From positions 62,001-126,000 of the forward strand of contig NZ_AXAP01000010.1 in assembly GCF_000472865.1 (NCBI RefSeq): a DNA stretch of 64,000 nucleotides, given 5' to 3'. The stretch's first letter is position 1, and every line of letters begins with the position of its first letter. This DNA is from Bradyrhizobium elkanii WSM2783. Lineage in GTDB: Bacteria > Pseudomonadota > Alphaproteobacteria > Rhizobiales > Xanthobacteraceae. A program made the translations under genes and the position numbers. Shown in pieces: positions 50,425 through 60,510 of this stretch. A model generated the notes under the pieces. The model had not been told where the DNA came from and made no database searches. It was given only the letters and a program-made list of their open reading frames with translations.

Positions 50425-51819
50425 ATGCACGAACTTTTCAAGTGGAGTCGCAAGTGGTGGCCGGGCGTGATTCCGCTGGTCATCTGTTGGGGTATCGCGG
50501 CCTGGACCACGACCGCAACCGTGGAGGCTGATCTCGCCGCGCGATCAAACGCCGCGCTCAAGGACACCATCCTTGACAAGCGCAGGATCGCGGTCGCCGG
50601 GCGGGACGTGACGTTTGCCGCCGAGGCGTTCTCGGAGGAGGGCCGTCAGAGCGCGGTGGCCTCCGTCGAGGCAGTGCCCGGCGTGCGCCTCGTCAATAAC
50701 GAGACGCGGCTCGTTCCCGAAGCAAAGCCATTCGTCTGGTCGGCCGAGCGCGACGTCGTCCGGGTGACACTCACCGGCAGTGCGCCGTTACCGTCGAGCA
50801 AGGGCAAGCTGCTCGAAGCGGCCCGCAATACGCTTGGCAGCGTCGAAGTCGCCGACCAGATGTCGCTCGCGCGCGGCGCGCCGCCGCGCTTCGACAGTGC
50901 GGCGCTGCTGCTGCTCGACCAGATCGGCAAGTTGAAGGATGGCAAGATCACGTTGACCGACACCAAGGTCAACCTGTCCGGCATGGCGCGCGAACTCGGC
51001 GGGCGCGAGGCGATCGCGGCCGCGCTACGGAATCTGCCGGAGGGCTATTCGGTCGCAGCCAATGACATCAAGGCGCCGCCCTACATCTTCCAGGCCTACA
51101 AGGATCCGGTCGCGGTGACGCTGACGCTCACCGGCAATGTGCCCGACAACAACGCTCATGCCGCGCTCGTCGCGGCCGCCGAGCGCAAGTTCTTCTCGGA
51201 GAAGGTCGTCGACAACCTCAAGGCCAGCCTGGGCGCTCCTTCCGGCTTTGCGAACGCCGTGGTGCCCGCGCTCGGCGCCTTGTCGCGGCTGTCGACCGGC
51301 ACGCTCGTGGTGACCGATCGCGAAGTGAAGCTGTCGGGCGATGCGTTCTATGACGCCGCCGCCAACCAGATCCGCGCCGGACTCGGCCGGGATTTTCCGC
51401 AAGGCTGGCAGTACAAGGCCGATATTTCGGTGAAGCCGGCGGCCTCCCCGGTGGATGCGACCGTGTGCCAGCAGCTCTTCACCGAGCTGCTGTCGAAGGC
51501 GAGGATCCGCTTTGAATCGGGCAAGGCCGATATCTCCGCGGATTCCGTGGGCCTGCTCGATCGCCTGACCGAGACCGCGCTGCGCTGCCCGAATGCCACG
51601 ATCGAGATCGCCGGTCACACCGACAGCGACGGCGACGAGAGCGCCAACCAGGCGCTCTCGGAACGGCGCGCGGAGGCGGTGATGGACTATCTGGTCAAAG
51701 CGGGCCTGCCGCCAACCCGCTTCCAGGCGGTCGGCTACGGCGCTACGCAGCCGCTTGCCGGCAACGACAGCGAAGAAGGCAAGGCGCAGAACCGCCGCAT
51801 CGATTTCGTGGTGAAGTGA
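50425..51819 (+). CDS. OmpA-family peptidoglycan-binding membrane protein with BON-like repeats
   Basis: This 464-residue protein has an N-terminal membrane anchor (PGVIPLVICWGIAAWTTTAT, about residues 12-32), a long periplasmic region with repeated BON-like units (for example GKITLTDTKVNLSGMARELG and GTLVVTDREVKLSGDAFYD), and a C-terminal OmpA domain (about 345-464). The OmpA domain has IRFESGKADIS, EIAGHTDSDGDESANQALS and ERRAEAVMDYLV, which bind peptidoglycan. It overlaps the next membrane protein gene (TGATG), so the two probably work together in envelope structure. The ATG at 50425 is preferred over 50371 by domain layout. Confidence 0.85.
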   Translation: MHELFKWSRKWWPGVIPLVICWGIAAWTTTATVEADLAARSNAALKDTILDKRRIAVAGRDVTFAAEAFSEEGRQSAVASVEAVPGVRLVNNETRLVPEAKPFVWSAERDVVRVTLTGSAPLPSSKGKLLEAARNTLGSVEVADQMSLARGAPPRFDSAALLLLDQIGKLKDGKITLTDTKVNLSGMARELGGREAIAAALRNLPEGYSVAANDIKAPPYIFQAYKDPVAVTLTLTGNVPDNNAHAALVAAAERKFFSEKVVDNLKASLGAPSGFANAVVPALGALSRLSTGTLVVTDREVKLSGDAFYDAAANQIRAGLGRDFPQGWQYKADISVKPAASPVDATVCQQLFTELLSKARIRFESGKADISADSVGLLDRLTETALRCPNATIEIAGHTDSDGDESANQALSERRAEAVMDYLVKAGLPPTRFQAVGYGATQPLAGNDSEEGKAQNRRIDFVVK

Positions 51820-52115
51820 TGGCCTATTTGGCGACGTTCTTCTGGGGTTGGCTGCTCGCGGCGCTGTTGATCGGCCTTGCGATGGGCTGGATATCGGTGG
51901 TGCAGCACGGGGAAGGCGTGTCACGAAAGCTGGCGCGATGGCTGGCGCTGCTCGCGGCGATCCTGATCGCCCTTGCGCTCGGCCACATCGTTCCCGGCCG
52001 GTTCGGCTATTGGCTCGACCTGTTCCTGATCATGTTCGCGCTCTACCTCGCCGGATGCCTGGTGGGATCGTGGCTGCGTGATTGGGTGGTGTCGCGCAGC
52101 CAGCCGGCCCGATGA
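51819..52115 (+). CDS. Small membrane protein coupled to the OmpA-like gene
   Basis: This 98-residue protein has three hydrophobic segments (FFWGWLLAALLIGLAMGWIS, ARWLALLAAILIALALGHIV and YWLDLFLIMFALYLAGCLVG) and a short basic tail. The start overlaps the OmpA-like stop codon. No named family is recognised; a structural or anchoring partner is the simplest guess. Confidence 0.7.
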   Translation: MAYLATFFWGWLLAALLIGLAMGWISVVQHGEGVSRKLARWLALLAAILIALALGHIVPGRFGYWLDLFLIMFALYLAGCLVGSWLRDWVVSRSQPAR

Positions 52116-52441
52116 GGTGGTCGGGTGAGGCGGCAAGTTGCGGCCGCCCAGCGCGTTTTCGTGCTCCCGATGGCTGCTGCCGGGACGTTCGGTCGCATCG
52201 GTGCCGGGCTGGCCATGGCCCGCGCCTACGTGTCAACTCCTTGTAGGATCGGAGAGAATGCAGCAAAACTGTGCACCTGCTGTCATGAACTCCCCCTAAT
52301 GTGTTGAAGATGCGCGTTTTATCGTCGCCAGACGAATTCCACTTCGACCCGAAACGCGCTACGACAGGCGGGAGGGAACAGCGGAGCGTCGGCGGGGTTC
52401 GCCCGATAGCCGTCGTCGCAGGATCGCAATTCGAGGTCTAG
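52116..52441. other. Gap before the flippase-like membrane protein gene
   Basis: This 326-base gap has no convincing gene. It presumably holds the promoter of the next operon. A lone CTGTCAT half-site occurs at 52280 and GAGG just before the next start codon. Confidence 0.4.
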
Positions 52442-53497
52442 ATGCTGGAAGCAATCCGCAGGGCGATCGCGTTTCTGCGCCAGAAGCAGGTCCTGCACAA
52501 ATTGGGCGTTGCGATTAGCATCACGGTCATCGCGATCGCGTGCTACGTGCTCTATCACATGCTGCGTGGCATCGACACCAACGAGGTGCTCGAGGCTATC
52601 AAGAGTACCGAGCCGCGCCAGATCGCCCTGGCGGCGCTGTTCGTGGCGGCCGGCTATTTCACGCTGACCTTCTACGACCTGTTCGCGGTGCGCGCGATCG
52701 GCCACAGCCACGTTCCCTACCGCATCAATGCGCTCGCCGCCTTCACCTCCTATTCGATCGGGCACAATGTCGGCGCCAGCGTCTTCACCGGCGGGGCGGT
52801 GCGCTACCGCATCTATTCGGCCTGGGGGCTGAACGCGATCGACGTCGCCAAGATCTGCTTCCTGGCCGGGCTGACCTTCTGGCTCGGCAATGCCGCCGTG
52901 CTCGGCATCGGGATTGCCTATCATCCGGAAGCCGCCGCCGCGATCGATCAGCTTCCACCCTGGCTCAATCGGGTCGCGGCATTCACCATCATCGTCGCGC
53001 TGGTAGCCTATGTGGTCTGGGTCTGGACCCAGCCGCGGGTGGTCGGGCGCGGGCCCTGGACAGTGACGCTGCCGGGCGGCCCGCTGACGCTCTTGCAGAT
53101 CTGCATCGGCATCATCGACCTCGGGTTCTGCGCCCTGGCGATGTACGTGCTGGTGCCGGACGAGCCCAATCTCGGCTTTGTCGTGGTGGCCGTCATCTTC
53201 GTCTCGGCGACGCTGCTGGGCTTTGCCAGCCACTCGCCCGGCGGCCTCGGCGTATTCGACGCCGCCATGCTGGTCGGCCTCTGGCAGATGGACCGCGAGG
53301 ATCTGCTCGGCGGGATGCTTTTGTTCCGGATGCTCTACTATATTTCACCTTTTGTCGTATCTGTAATCTTGCTGACGTTTCGGGAGCTTATCCTTGGAGC
53401 GCGAATCAAGCGCCTGCGCCATTTGGGAGCTGGCTCCGACGCCAAACCGCGGCATGAGGCCGTTTATGTCCGCGAGCGCGGAGACACCAGCGCCTGA
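52442..53497 (+). CDS. Flippase-like membrane protein (UPF0104 / lysylphosphatidylglycerol synthase TM region)
   Basis: This 351-residue protein has about eight hydrophobic segments and matches the UPF0104/MprF N-terminal-type fold: YDLFAVRAIGHSHVPYRINA, GASVFTGGAVRYRIYSAWGL, and FASHSPGGLGVFDAAMLVGL. The family is the transmembrane half of MprF proteins, which flips lysyl-phospholipids; stand-alone forms are of uncertain function. Here it lies 32 bases upstream of phoR on the same strand, so co-expression with phosphate sensing genes is possible, perhaps linked to lipid remodelling. That link is inferred. Confidence 0.8.
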   Translation: MLEAIRRAIAFLRQKQVLHKLGVAISITVIAIACYVLYHMLRGIDTNEVLEAIKSTEPRQIALAALFVAAGYFTLTFYDLFAVRAIGHSHVPYRINALAAFTSYSIGHNVGASVFTGGAVRYRIYSAWGLNAIDVAKICFLAGLTFWLGNAAVLGIGIAYHPEAAAAIDQLPPWLNRVAAFTIIVALVAYVVWVWTQPRVVGRGPWTVTLPGGPLTLLQICIGIIDLGFCALAMYVLVPDEPNLGFVVVAVIFVSATLLGFASHSPGGLGVFDAAMLVGLWQMDREDLLGGMLLFRMLYYISPFVVSVILLTFRELILGARIKRLRHLGAGSDAKPRHEAVYVRERGDTSA

Positions 53498-53529
53498 CGC
53501 CGCCGCCTGAACAGGAAGAAGCCGGCTCA

Positions 53530-54828
53530 ATGGCCCTTCACGAATCCTCTTCCTCCTTTTTCTCGCCGTGGCCTGACCGGCTGCGGCACTCGGCTATTGT
53601 CCTGCTTGCGGCGGGGCTGGCGCTCAGCGTGCTGGTCGCGCTCGATGAACTCTCGCTGATCCGCGCCTTTGCGGTGTTCCTCTGCATCGCCGCCGCGGCG
53701 CTGGTGCCCTGGCGCCTGCATGACGTGGCGGCCTCCCGCGAGGACACCCGCAGCGTCAATCCAGTCGAGAACGGGGCGGTTGCCGCCGTCGTCGCCGGCA
53801 TGCCGGACCCGGCCGTGCTGCTCGACCGTGCCGGCCGCGTCATTCATCTCAATGCCGCGGCGGCCCAGTTGGCGCCGGCGCTGCGCAAGAACGAGCTGGC
53901 CCAGTTCGCGCTGCGCTCGCCGGAGATCATCACCGCGCTGCGCGAGGCGATTGCCACCACCGAGCCGCGGCGCGCCACCTATCTCGACCATGTCCCGGTC
54001 GATCGCTGGATGGAATTGGTGATCACGCCGGTGCCGGTGCCGACCCTGTTCGGCGGCACCGACAAATGCATGCTGATGACCTTCCATGACCTGACGCCGC
54101 TGCGCCGGGTCGAGGAAATGCGCGCCGACTTCGTCGCCAATGCCAGCCACGAATTGCGGACGCCGCTCGCGGCGCTGTCGGGCTTCATCGACACCCTGCA
54201 GGGGCCGGCCAGGGACGATCCGCGGGCGCGGGAGCGCTTCCTTGGCATCATGCATACCCAGGCTACGCGGATGGCGCGGCTGATCGACGATCTGTTGTCG
54301 CTGTCGCGGGTCGAGCTCTCGGCCCATGTCCGCCCTGACACCTGCGTCGACCTGATCCCGATCATCCGCCAGGTCGCCGACGGCCTGGAGCCGCTGGCGC
54401 GCGAGCGGCAGGTCGTGATCGAGATCCAGCTTCCCGAGACGCCGGTCATGATCGCGGGCGACCGGGAGGAGCTGTTGCGGCTGTTCGAGAACCTGATCGA
54501 GAACGCGCTGAAATACGGCGCCTCCGGCGGCCGGGTGATCGTCTCGCTAAAGGAGGCCGCCTCCGGCGAGGGCGCCCCCGAGATCCGGGTCCTGGTGCGG
54601 GATTTCGGTCCCGGCATCGCCCCGGAACACCTGCCGCGGCTGACCGAGCGCTTCTATCGGGTCGACGTCGGCGACAGCCGCCTCCAGGGCGGAACCGGGC
54701 TTGGATTATCCTTGGTGAAACATATTCTTAACCGTCATCGCGGCCGCCTCTTGATCGAAAGCGTGCCGAAAAACGGCGCTACTTTTACCGCCTGTTTTCC
54801 CCAGGTGAAGACCCCTGCGGCGGCATAA
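53530..54828 (+). CDS. phoR: Phosphate regulon sensor kinase PhoR
   Basis: This 432-residue membrane kinase has two N-terminal hydrophobic segments (about residues 20-58), a PAS domain ([21 protein letters not shown]), HisKA ([19 protein letters not shown] with the phosphorylated histidine) and an ATPase domain with [30 protein letters not shown] and [14 protein letters not shown]. It responds to phosphate limitation through the Pst transporter and PhoU and phosphorylates PhoB, encoded at the end of the cluster. The pstS gene with its Pho box begins 143 bases downstream. Confidence 0.92.
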   Translation: MALHESSSSFFSPWPDRLRHSAIVLLAAGLALSVLVALDELSLIRAFAVFLCIAAAALVPWRLHDVAASREDTRSVNPVENGAVAAVVAGMPDPAVLLDRAGRVIHLNAAAAQLAPALRKNELAQFALRSPEIITALREAIATTEPRRATYLDHVPVDRWMELVITPVPVPTLFGGTDKCMLMTFHDLTPLRRVEEMRADFVANASHELRTPLAALSGFIDTLQGPARDDPRARERFLGIMHTQATRMARLIDDLLSLSRVELSAHVRPDTCVDLIPIIRQVADGLEPLARERQVVIEIQLPETPVMIAGDREELLRLFENLIENALKYGASGGRVIVSLKEAASGEGAPEIRVLVRDFGPGIAPEHLPRLTERFYRVDVGDSRLQGGTGLGLSLVKHILNRHRGRLLIESVPKNGATFTACFPQVKTPAAA

Positions 54829-54830
54829 AA

Positions 54831-54852
54831 TCAAGCAATTTCAATTGCTTGA
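54831..54852. promoter_or_regulatory. 22-base AT-rich palindrome between phoR and the Pho box
   Basis: TCAAGCAATT-TC-AATTGCTTGA has perfect 10-base arms with a 2-base centre, directly after the phoR stop and 3 bases before the Pho box. The tiny loop makes an RNA hairpin less likely than a protein-binding site. Confidence 0.55.
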
Positions 54853-54854
54853 AT

Positions 54855-54872
54855 GTGTCATCCAACTGTCAT
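54855..54872 (+). promoter_or_regulatory. Pho box upstream of pstS
   Basis: GTGTCAT-CCAA-CTGTCAT is two PhoB half-sites 11 bases apart, differing from the consensus CTGTCATNNNNCTGTCAT at one base; a partial third unit (CCAACCTTCGT) follows. PhoB~P would activate the pst operon from here under phosphate limitation. Confidence 0.9.
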
Positions 54873-54971
54873 CCAACCTTCGTAAAACGAGCATCGACCG
54901 CTCCTAAACGGACCGGCGTGAGCGCGATCGGGCGCATCCGGCGCTTCGCTCACAGGATTGGAGACCACCCC

Positions 54972-55982
54972 ATGAATTTCTTTAGGACAATCGTCGCTGC
55001 CGGCTTGGTGGCCGTTTCGACGTCGGCCTTTGCGGCCGATATCACTGGCGCAGGCGCGACATTTCCGTTCCCGATCTATTCCAAATGGGCGGACGCCTAT
55101 AAGAAGGAAACGGGCAACGGGCTGAATTATCAGTCGATCGGCTCCGGCGCCGGCATCAAGCAGATCCAGGCCAAGACCGTGACCTTCGGTGCCACCGATG
55201 CGCCGCTGAAGGCCGAGCAGCTCGAGAAGGACGGACTCGTCCAATGGCCGATGGTGATGGGCGCGATCGTGCCGGTCGTGAATCTCGAAGGCATCAAGCC
55301 GGGCGAGCTCGTGCTGTCGGGCGAAGTGCTCGGCAACATCTATCTCGGCAAGATCACCAAGTGGGACGATGCGGCGATCGCCAAGCTCAATCCGAAGCTG
55401 AAGCTGCCCTCTGACGCCATCACCGTCGTGCGCCGCTCGGACGGTTCGGGCACCACCTTCAACTTCACCGACTTCCTCTCCAAGTCGAATGCCGACTGGA
55501 AGTCCAAGGTTGGTTCGGGCACCGCGGTCGAGTGGCCGGTTGGCGTTGGCGCCAAGGGTAACGAGGGGGTTGCGGGCAACATCAGCCAGACCAAGAACGC
55601 CATCGGCTATGTCGAATACGCCTACGCCAAGCAGAACAAGCTGACCTATGCGGCGATGGTCAACAAGGCCGGCAAGACCGTGCAGCCGACCATTGCTGCG
55701 TTCCAGGCCGCTGCTTCCAACGCGGACTGGGCCAAGGCTCCGGGCTACTACGTGATCCTGACCGACCAGCCGGGCGATGCGTCCTGGCCGATCACCGCGG
55801 CGACCTTCATCCTGATGCACAAGGAGCCGACGGATAAGGCGGCCTCTGCGGAAGCCATCAAGTTCTTCAAGTGGTCGTTCGAGAAGGGTGGCAAGGCCGC
55901 CGAAGAGCTCGACTACATCCCGATGCCGGAGCCGGTCGTCAAGCTGATCGAGAAGACCTGGTCGTCGGACATCAAGAGCTGA
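54972..55982 (+). CDS. pstS: Phosphate ABC transporter binding protein PstS
   Basis: This 336-residue periplasmic protein has signal peptide [20 protein letters not shown] (cleaved after AFA) and the phosphate-binding motifs [36 protein letters not shown] and [19 protein letters not shown]. It captures phosphate for PstCAB. The ATG at 54972 is fixed by the signal peptide and lies 99 bases after the Pho box. A large hairpin follows the gene. Confidence 0.95.
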   Translation: MNFFRTIVAAGLVAVSTSAFAADITGAGATFPFPIYSKWADAYKKETGNGLNYQSIGSGAGIKQIQAKTVTFGATDAPLKAEQLEKDGLVQWPMVMGAIVPVVNLEGIKPGELVLSGEVLGNIYLGKITKWDDAAIAKLNPKLKLPSDAITVVRRSDGSGTTFNFTDFLSKSNADWKSKVGSGTAVEWPVGVGAKGNEGVAGNISQTKNAIGYVEYAYAKQNKLTYAAMVNKAGKTVQPTIAAFQAAASNADWAKAPGYYVILTDQPGDASWPITAATFILMHKEPTDKAASAEAIKFFKWSFEKGGKAAEELDYIPMPEPVVKLIEKTWSSDIKS

Positions 55983-56038
55983 GCCTCGCATAGCGAGCGT
56001 CGCGCCCTGTCCTCTGCGGGCGCGACAAAGTCGAGAAA

Positions 56039-56078
56039 CCGGAATCCATCGCTTCGCAACCGAAGCTGTGGATTCCGG
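56039..56078 (+). repeat. Long hairpin between pstS and pstC
   Basis: CCGGAATCCA ... TGGATTCCGG and inner GCTTCG-CAAC-CGAAGC form a 16-bp stem with one 2-base internal loop in the pstS-pstC gap. The sequence resembles a shortened family D repeat. Such hairpins protect upstream mRNA ends, allowing more PstS than PstC. Confidence 0.7.
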
Positions 56079-56174
56079 GTCTACGCCCGACGGGGTGCAT
56101 CCTGCGACGATGCGGGAAAACGTTCAGGACGGGTCGCGCAGTAAGTTGCGATCGAGTAAACACAGGGGATTGGC

Positions 56175-57173
56175 GTGGCAGACATGGCCGTTCAAAGCGA
56201 CGTAATGGCAGCCTCCGGACCTTACGATCGTGCCAGGGCCCTCAGCGCCTTCAAACTCGGTGACATCACCTTCTACTGGATCACTCGCGCCTGCGCGATT
56301 TCGGTGCTCCTGATCCTAGGCGGTATCATCCTTTCGCTGATCGCCGGCGCCTGGCCGGCAATGAAGGAATACGGCTTCTCGTTCCTGTGGACCCAGCGCT
56401 GGGCGCCTTCGGCAGACCCGCCGGTGCTCGGCGCGCTCGGGCCGATCTACGGCACGCTGATCACCTCTGTCATCGCTATGATGATTGCCATTCCAGTTGG
56501 CATCGGCATTGCGATCTTCCTCACCGAGCTCTGCCCACAATGGCTGCGCCGCCCGATCGGCATCGCGATCGAACTGCTCGCCGGCATCCCCTCGATCATC
56601 TACGGCATGTGGGGCTTCTTCGTGCTGGGCCCGTTCCTCGCCAACACCTTCCAGCCGTTCATGATCCGCGTGTTCGACGGCGTGCCGGTGCTGGGCGCGA
56701 TATTCGCAGGCCCGCCATCCTATCTCAGCCTGTTCAACGCGGCGCTGATCCTGGCGATCATGGTGCTGCCCTTCATCACGGCGATCTCGGTCGACGTGTT
56801 CAAGACGGTGCCGCCGGTCCTCAAGGAGGCGGCCTACGGGGTCGGCTGCACCACCTGGGAAGTCGTCCGCAACGTCGTGATCCCCTACACCCGCGTCGGC
56901 GTGATCGGCGGCATCATGCTGGCGCTCGGCCGCGCCCTCGGCGAAACCATGGCCGTGACCTTCATCATCGGCAATTCGTTCCGCATCTCCTCCTCGATCT
57001 TCGCGCCCGGCACCACGATCTCCGCGGCGATCGCCAGCGAATTCGCCGAGAGTGACGGATTGCACCAGTCGGGCCTGATCCTGCTCGGCCTCTTGCTGTT
57101 CGTGCTGACATTCATTGTTCTCGCCTGCGCGCGACTGATGCTGATGCGTCTGGAAAGGAAGGCGGGGAACTGA
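56175..57173 (+). CDS. pstC: Phosphate ABC transporter permease PstC
   Basis: This 332-residue inner-membrane permease has [26 protein letters not shown], the PstC start after the first helix, EIIAGIPS-like [20 protein letters not shown], and [31 protein letters not shown] in the ATPase-contact loop. It pairs with PstA, whose gene begins 1 base after its stop. The start is a GTG at 56175; the ATG at 56184 is an alternative. Confidence 0.94.
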   Translation: MADMAVQSDVMAASGPYDRARALSAFKLGDITFYWITRACAISVLLILGGIILSLIAGAWPAMKEYGFSFLWTQRWAPSADPPVLGALGPIYGTLITSVIAMMIAIPVGIGIAIFLTELCPQWLRRPIGIAIELLAGIPSIIYGMWGFFVLGPFLANTFQPFMIRVFDGVPVLGAIFAGPPSYLSLFNAALILAIMVLPFITAISVDVFKTVPPVLKEAAYGVGCTTWEVVRNVVIPYTRVGVIGGIMLALGRALGETMAVTFIIGNSFRISSSIFAPGTTISAAIASEFAESDGLHQSGLILLGLLLFVLTFIVLACARLMLMRLERKAGN

Positions 57174-57174
57174 C

Positions 57175-58020
57175 ATGAACCCGATTTACAAAGCACGCCG
57201 CCGCAACGACATCATCATCCGCGGGCTTTGCATCGCCGCTGCCGCGTTTGGGGTGACCTGGCTGGCGCTGATCCTGTTCACGCTGTTCTACAATGGTCTC
57301 GCCGGCCTCAGCCTCGACGTCTTCACCAAGAACACGCCGCCGCCCGGCTCCACCGATGGCGGCCTGTTGAACGCGATCGTCGGCTCGGTGATCATGACCG
57401 TGATCGGTGTCGGCATCGGCGCGCCGCTCGGCCTGTTCGCGGGCACCTATCTGGCCGAATATGGCAAGCATGACCGGCTCACCTCGGTGATCCGCTTCAT
57501 CAACGACATCCTCTTGAGCGCGCCGTCGATCATCATCGGCCTGTTCATCTATGGCGCGGTCGTCGTGCCGATGGGCGGCTTCTCCGCGCTGGCCGGCTGT
57601 CTGGCGCTGGCGGTGATCGTCATCCCGGTCGTGCTCCGCACCACCGAGGACATGCTGCTGCTCGTCCCCAACCCGCTCCGGGAGGCGGCCTCCGCGCTTG
57701 GCCTTCCGCGCTCGCTGGTGATCAAGCGGATCGCCTATCGCGCGGCGCGCTCCGGCCTGATCACGGGCGTGCTGCTGGCGACCGCCCGCGTCGCCGGTGA
57801 GACCGCCCCGCTGTTGTTCACCGCGCTGTCCAATCAGTTCTTCAGCCTGAACCTGACCAAGACGATGGCGAACCTGCCGGTGACCATCAACAACTTCGTG
57901 CAGAGCCCCTACGCCTATTGGAAGGAGCTCGCCTGGAGCGGGGCCTTGCTTATCACCTTGACCGTGCTCGCGCTCAACATCGGCGCGCGCATCCTCGGCG
58001 CCGAAAGGAGCGCAAAATGA
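57175..58020 (+). CDS. pstA: Phosphate ABC transporter permease PstA
   Basis: This 281-residue inner-membrane permease has the PstA features [55 protein letters not shown], and [32 protein letters not shown]. It forms the channel with PstC. The stop codon overlaps the pstB start (ATGA). Confidence 0.94.
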   Translation: MNPIYKARRRNDIIIRGLCIAAAAFGVTWLALILFTLFYNGLAGLSLDVFTKNTPPPGSTDGGLLNAIVGSVIMTVIGVGIGAPLGLFAGTYLAEYGKHDRLTSVIRFINDILLSAPSIIIGLFIYGAVVVPMGGFSALAGCLALAVIVIPVVLRTTEDMLLLVPNPLREAASALGLPRSLVIKRIAYRAARSGLITGVLLATARVAGETAPLLFTALSNQFFSLNLTKTMANLPVTINNFVQSPYAYWKELAWSGALLITLTVLALNIGARILGAERSAK

Positions 58021-58838
58021 CCGATCTGTCCGTATCGACGACCAGCCCGAGCGCGGCCATTCCCCAGAAGTCGCTGCCGGAAGCGGCGCCAAAGGTGACT
58101 GCGCGCAGCCTCAACTTCTATTACGGCGAGCACCATGCGTTGAAGAACATCAACCTGACGCTCGGCACCAACCGCGTCACCGCCTTTATCGGCCCGTCCG
58201 GCTGCGGCAAGTCGACCCTGCTCCGGATCTTCAACCGGATGTACGACCTGTATCCCGGCCAGCGCGCCACCGGCCAGTTGATGCTGGACCAGACCAACAT
58301 CCTCGACCCGAAGCTCGACCTCAACCTGCTGCGGGCGCGGATCGGAATGGTGTTCCAGAAGCCGACGCCGTTCCCGATGACGATCTACGAGAACATCGCC
58401 TTCGGCATCCGCCTTTACGAGAAGATCTCGAAATCTGAAATGGACGGCCGCGTCGAGAAAGCGCTGCGCGGCGGCGCGCTGTGGAACGAGGTCAAGGACA
58501 AGCTCAACGCCTCCGGCCTGAGCCTCTCCGGCGGCCAGCAGCAGCGCCTCTGCATCGCCCGCACGGTTGCGGTGCGGCCCGAAGTTATCCTGTTCGACGA
58601 GCCCTGCTCGGCGCTCGATCCGATCTCGACCGCCAAGGTCGAGGAGTTGATCCAGGAATTGTCGGAGGACTACACGATCGCGATCGTCACGCATAACATG
58701 CAGCAGGCGGCGCGCGTCTCCGACAAGACCGCGTTCATGTATCTGGGCGAACTGATCGAGTTCGACGACACCAGCAAGATCTTCACCTCGCCGAGCGATC
58801 GACGCACCCAGGACTACATCACCGGCCGGTTTGGTTGA
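58017..58838 (+). CDS. pstB: Phosphate ABC transporter ATPase PstB
   Basis: This 273-residue ATPase has [20 protein letters not shown], Walker [33 protein letters not shown] (PstB-specific), signature [17 protein letters not shown], Walker [16 protein letters not shown] and switch [14 protein letters not shown]. It powers PstCA and signals phosphate status with PhoU. The ATG at 58017 follows GAAAGGAG and overlaps the pstA stop. Confidence 0.95.
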   Translation: MTDLSVSTTSPSAAIPQKSLPEAAPKVTARSLNFYYGEHHALKNINLTLGTNRVTAFIGPSGCGKSTLLRIFNRMYDLYPGQRATGQLMLDQTNILDPKLDLNLLRARIGMVFQKPTPFPMTIYENIAFGIRLYEKISKSEMDGRVEKALRGGALWNEVKDKLNASGLSLSGGQQQRLCIARTVAVRPEVILFDEPCSALDPISTAKVEELIQELSEDYTIAIVTHNMQQAARVSDKTAFMYLGELIEFDDTSKIFTSPSDRRTQDYITGRFG

Positions 58839-58849
58839 GGAGGGACATC

Positions 58850-59566
58850 ATGGCTTCTGAACATACCGCCAAGGCATTCGACAGCGATCTTCAGGAACTG
58901 ACCCGTCTGGTCGCAGAGATGGGCGGGCTGGTCGAACGGATGATCACCGAATCCGTCGATGCGCTGATCCGCCGCGACGTCGCGCTCGGCAAGCGTGTCG
59001 TCGCTTCCGACATCGAGATCGACAGCCTGCAGCGCGTGATCGAGGAGCGCGCCGTGCTGACGATCGCCCGCCGCCAGCCGATGGCTGTCGACCTGCGCGA
59101 GATCGTCGGCGCGATGCGGGTGGCGACCGACCTCGAGCGGATCGGCGACCTCGCCAAGAACATGGGCAAGCGCGTCGCCGCGCTGGAGAACGACTTCCAG
59201 CCGCTGAAGCTGATCCGCGGCCTGGAGCACATGACCGACCTCGTGCTGTCGCAGGTCAAGTCCGTGCTCGACGCCTATGCCGCGCACGATCTGCCGGCGG
59301 CGATGAACGTCTGGAAGAGCGACGAGGAGGTGGACGCGATCTGCACCTCGCTGTTCCGCGAGCTCCTCACCTACATGATGGAAGATCCGCGCAACATCTC
59401 GTTCTGCATCCACCTGATGTTCTGCGCCAAGAACATCGAGCGGATCGGCGACCACGCCACCAACATCGCGGAAACGGTCTTCTACATGATCGAGGGTCAG
59501 CAGATCACCGACAAGCGGCCGAAGGGGGATATGACGACGTTCGCCACGACCGTTCCGGGCAACTAG
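58850..59566 (+). CDS. phoU: Phosphate signalling protein PhoU
   Basis: This 238-residue cytoplasmic protein is made of two PhoU helical bundles: HTAKAFDSDLQELTRLVAEM and DLRGIVGAMRVATDLERIGD-like metal motifs (DLREIVGAMRVATDLERIGDLAKNM) in the first half, and FCAKNIERIGDHATNIAE in the second. It links Pst transport activity to PhoR. The ATG at 58850 follows GAGGAGGG, 11 bases after pstB. Confidence 0.94.
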   Translation: MASEHTAKAFDSDLQELTRLVAEMGGLVERMITESVDALIRRDVALGKRVVASDIEIDSLQRVIEERAVLTIARRQPMAVDLREIVGAMRVATDLERIGDLAKNMGKRVAALENDFQPLKLIRGLEHMTDLVLSQVKSVLDAYAAHDLPAAMNVWKSDEEVDAICTSLFRELLTYMMEDPRNISFCIHLMFCAKNIERIGDHATNIAETVFYMIEGQQITDKRPKGDMTTFATTVPGN

Positions 59567-59575
59567 AGCAACATC

Positions 59576-59599
59576 CGGAAAGTCGACGCCGGCTTTCCG
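59576..59599 (+). terminator. Hairpin between phoU and phoB
   Basis: CGGAAAG (59576-59582) pairs with CTTTCCG (59593-59599) around a 10-base loop. There is no T run, so it may only partly separate phoB expression from the pst genes. Confidence 0.35.
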
Positions 59600-59682
59600 C
59601 CAAGATCCTGCTCAAACATCAAAGGAAGAGTGGGATGACGATTCAAGCAGAGAGTCATCCCGCTATAGGAGAAGCCAAGCCG

Positions 59683-60390
59683 ATGAGCGCACGCATTCTG
59701 GTGGTCGAAGACGAAGAAGCGCTGACGACGCTGTTGCGCTACAATCTCGATGCAGAAGGCTATGATGTCGAAACGGTCGCCCGTGGAGACGATGCGGACA
59801 CAAGGCTCAAGGAACGTATTCCCGACCTTGTCGTGCTCGACTGGATGCTGCCGGGACTCTCCGGCATCGAGCTGTGCCGGCGTCTGCGGGCGCGGCCGGA
59901 GACCAAGCAGCTCCCGATCATCATGCTGACCGCGCGCGGCGAGGAAAGCGAGCGCGTGAGGGGGCTGGCGACCGGTGCCGACGACTACATCGTCAAGCCG
60001 TTCTCGGTGCCTGAACTGCTCGCGCGGGTGAAGGGCCTGTTGCGCCGGGCAAGCCCGGAGCGGCTCGCCACCGTGCTCACCTATGGCGACATCGAACTCG
60101 ACCGCGAGAAGCGCCGCGTCGCGCGCTCGGGCCGCCCGATCGATCTCGGCCCGACCGAATATCGCCTGCTGGAGTTCTTCCTGGAGCATCCCGGCCGCGT
60201 GTTCAGCCGCGAGCAGCTGCTCGACAGCGTTTGGGGCCGCGACATCTATATCGACGAGCGCACCGTCGACGTTCACATCGGCCGCCTGCGCAAATTGCTC
60301 AATCCCGGCCGCGAGCAGGACCCGATCCGCACCGTCCGCGGCGCGGGCTACGCGCTCGATGATCGCTTCGCGAAGGCCGAGCAGTCGTAA
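59683..60390 (+). CDS. phoB: Phosphate regulon response regulator PhoB
   Basis: This 235-residue OmpR-family regulator has receiver motifs ILVVEDEEALTTLLRYNL, DLVVLDWMLPGLSGIELCR (acceptor aspartate) and ADDYIVKPFSVPELLARV, then a winged helix with LGPTEYRLLEFFLEHPGRVF, SVWGRDIYIDERTVDVHIGR and IRTVRGAGYAL. These are PhoB-specific. It binds the Pho box before pstS. The ATG at 59683 follows ATAGGAG. Confidence 0.95.
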   Translation: MSARILVVEDEEALTTLLRYNLDAEGYDVETVARGDDADTRLKERIPDLVVLDWMLPGLSGIELCRRLRARPETKQLPIIMLTARGEESERVRGLATGADDYIVKPFSVPELLARVKGLLRRASPERLATVLTYGDIELDREKRRVARSGRPIDLGPTEYRLLEFFLEHPGRVFSREQLLDSVWGRDIYIDERTVDVHIGRLRKLLNPGREQDPIRTVRGAGYALDDRFAKAEQS

Positions 60391-60407
60391 ACCGGCGACC
60401 TCAATCC

Positions 60408-60496
60408 GTAGCCCGGGTGGAGCGAAGCGTAACCCGGGGAAATTTGGACCTGCCGATACAGCGTTCCCGGGTTGCGCTGCGCTCCACCCAGGCTAC
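60408..60496. repeat. Palindromic repeat family A, copy 2
   Basis: GTAGCCCGGGTGGAGCGAAG and CTGCGCTCCACCCAGGCTAC form the outer arms and AACCCGGG / CCCGGGTT the inner ones, as in the copy at 7631-7719. It fills the gap between convergent phoB and gcrA and may terminate both. Confidence 0.9.
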
Positions 60497-60510
60497 GATC
60501 TGTCGTCGGC

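Noticed and set aside
52280..52286. Second Pho box before the flippase-like gene (CTGTCAT)
   Set aside because: Only one half-site is present; the expected second CTGTCAT-like unit 11 bases away is missing.
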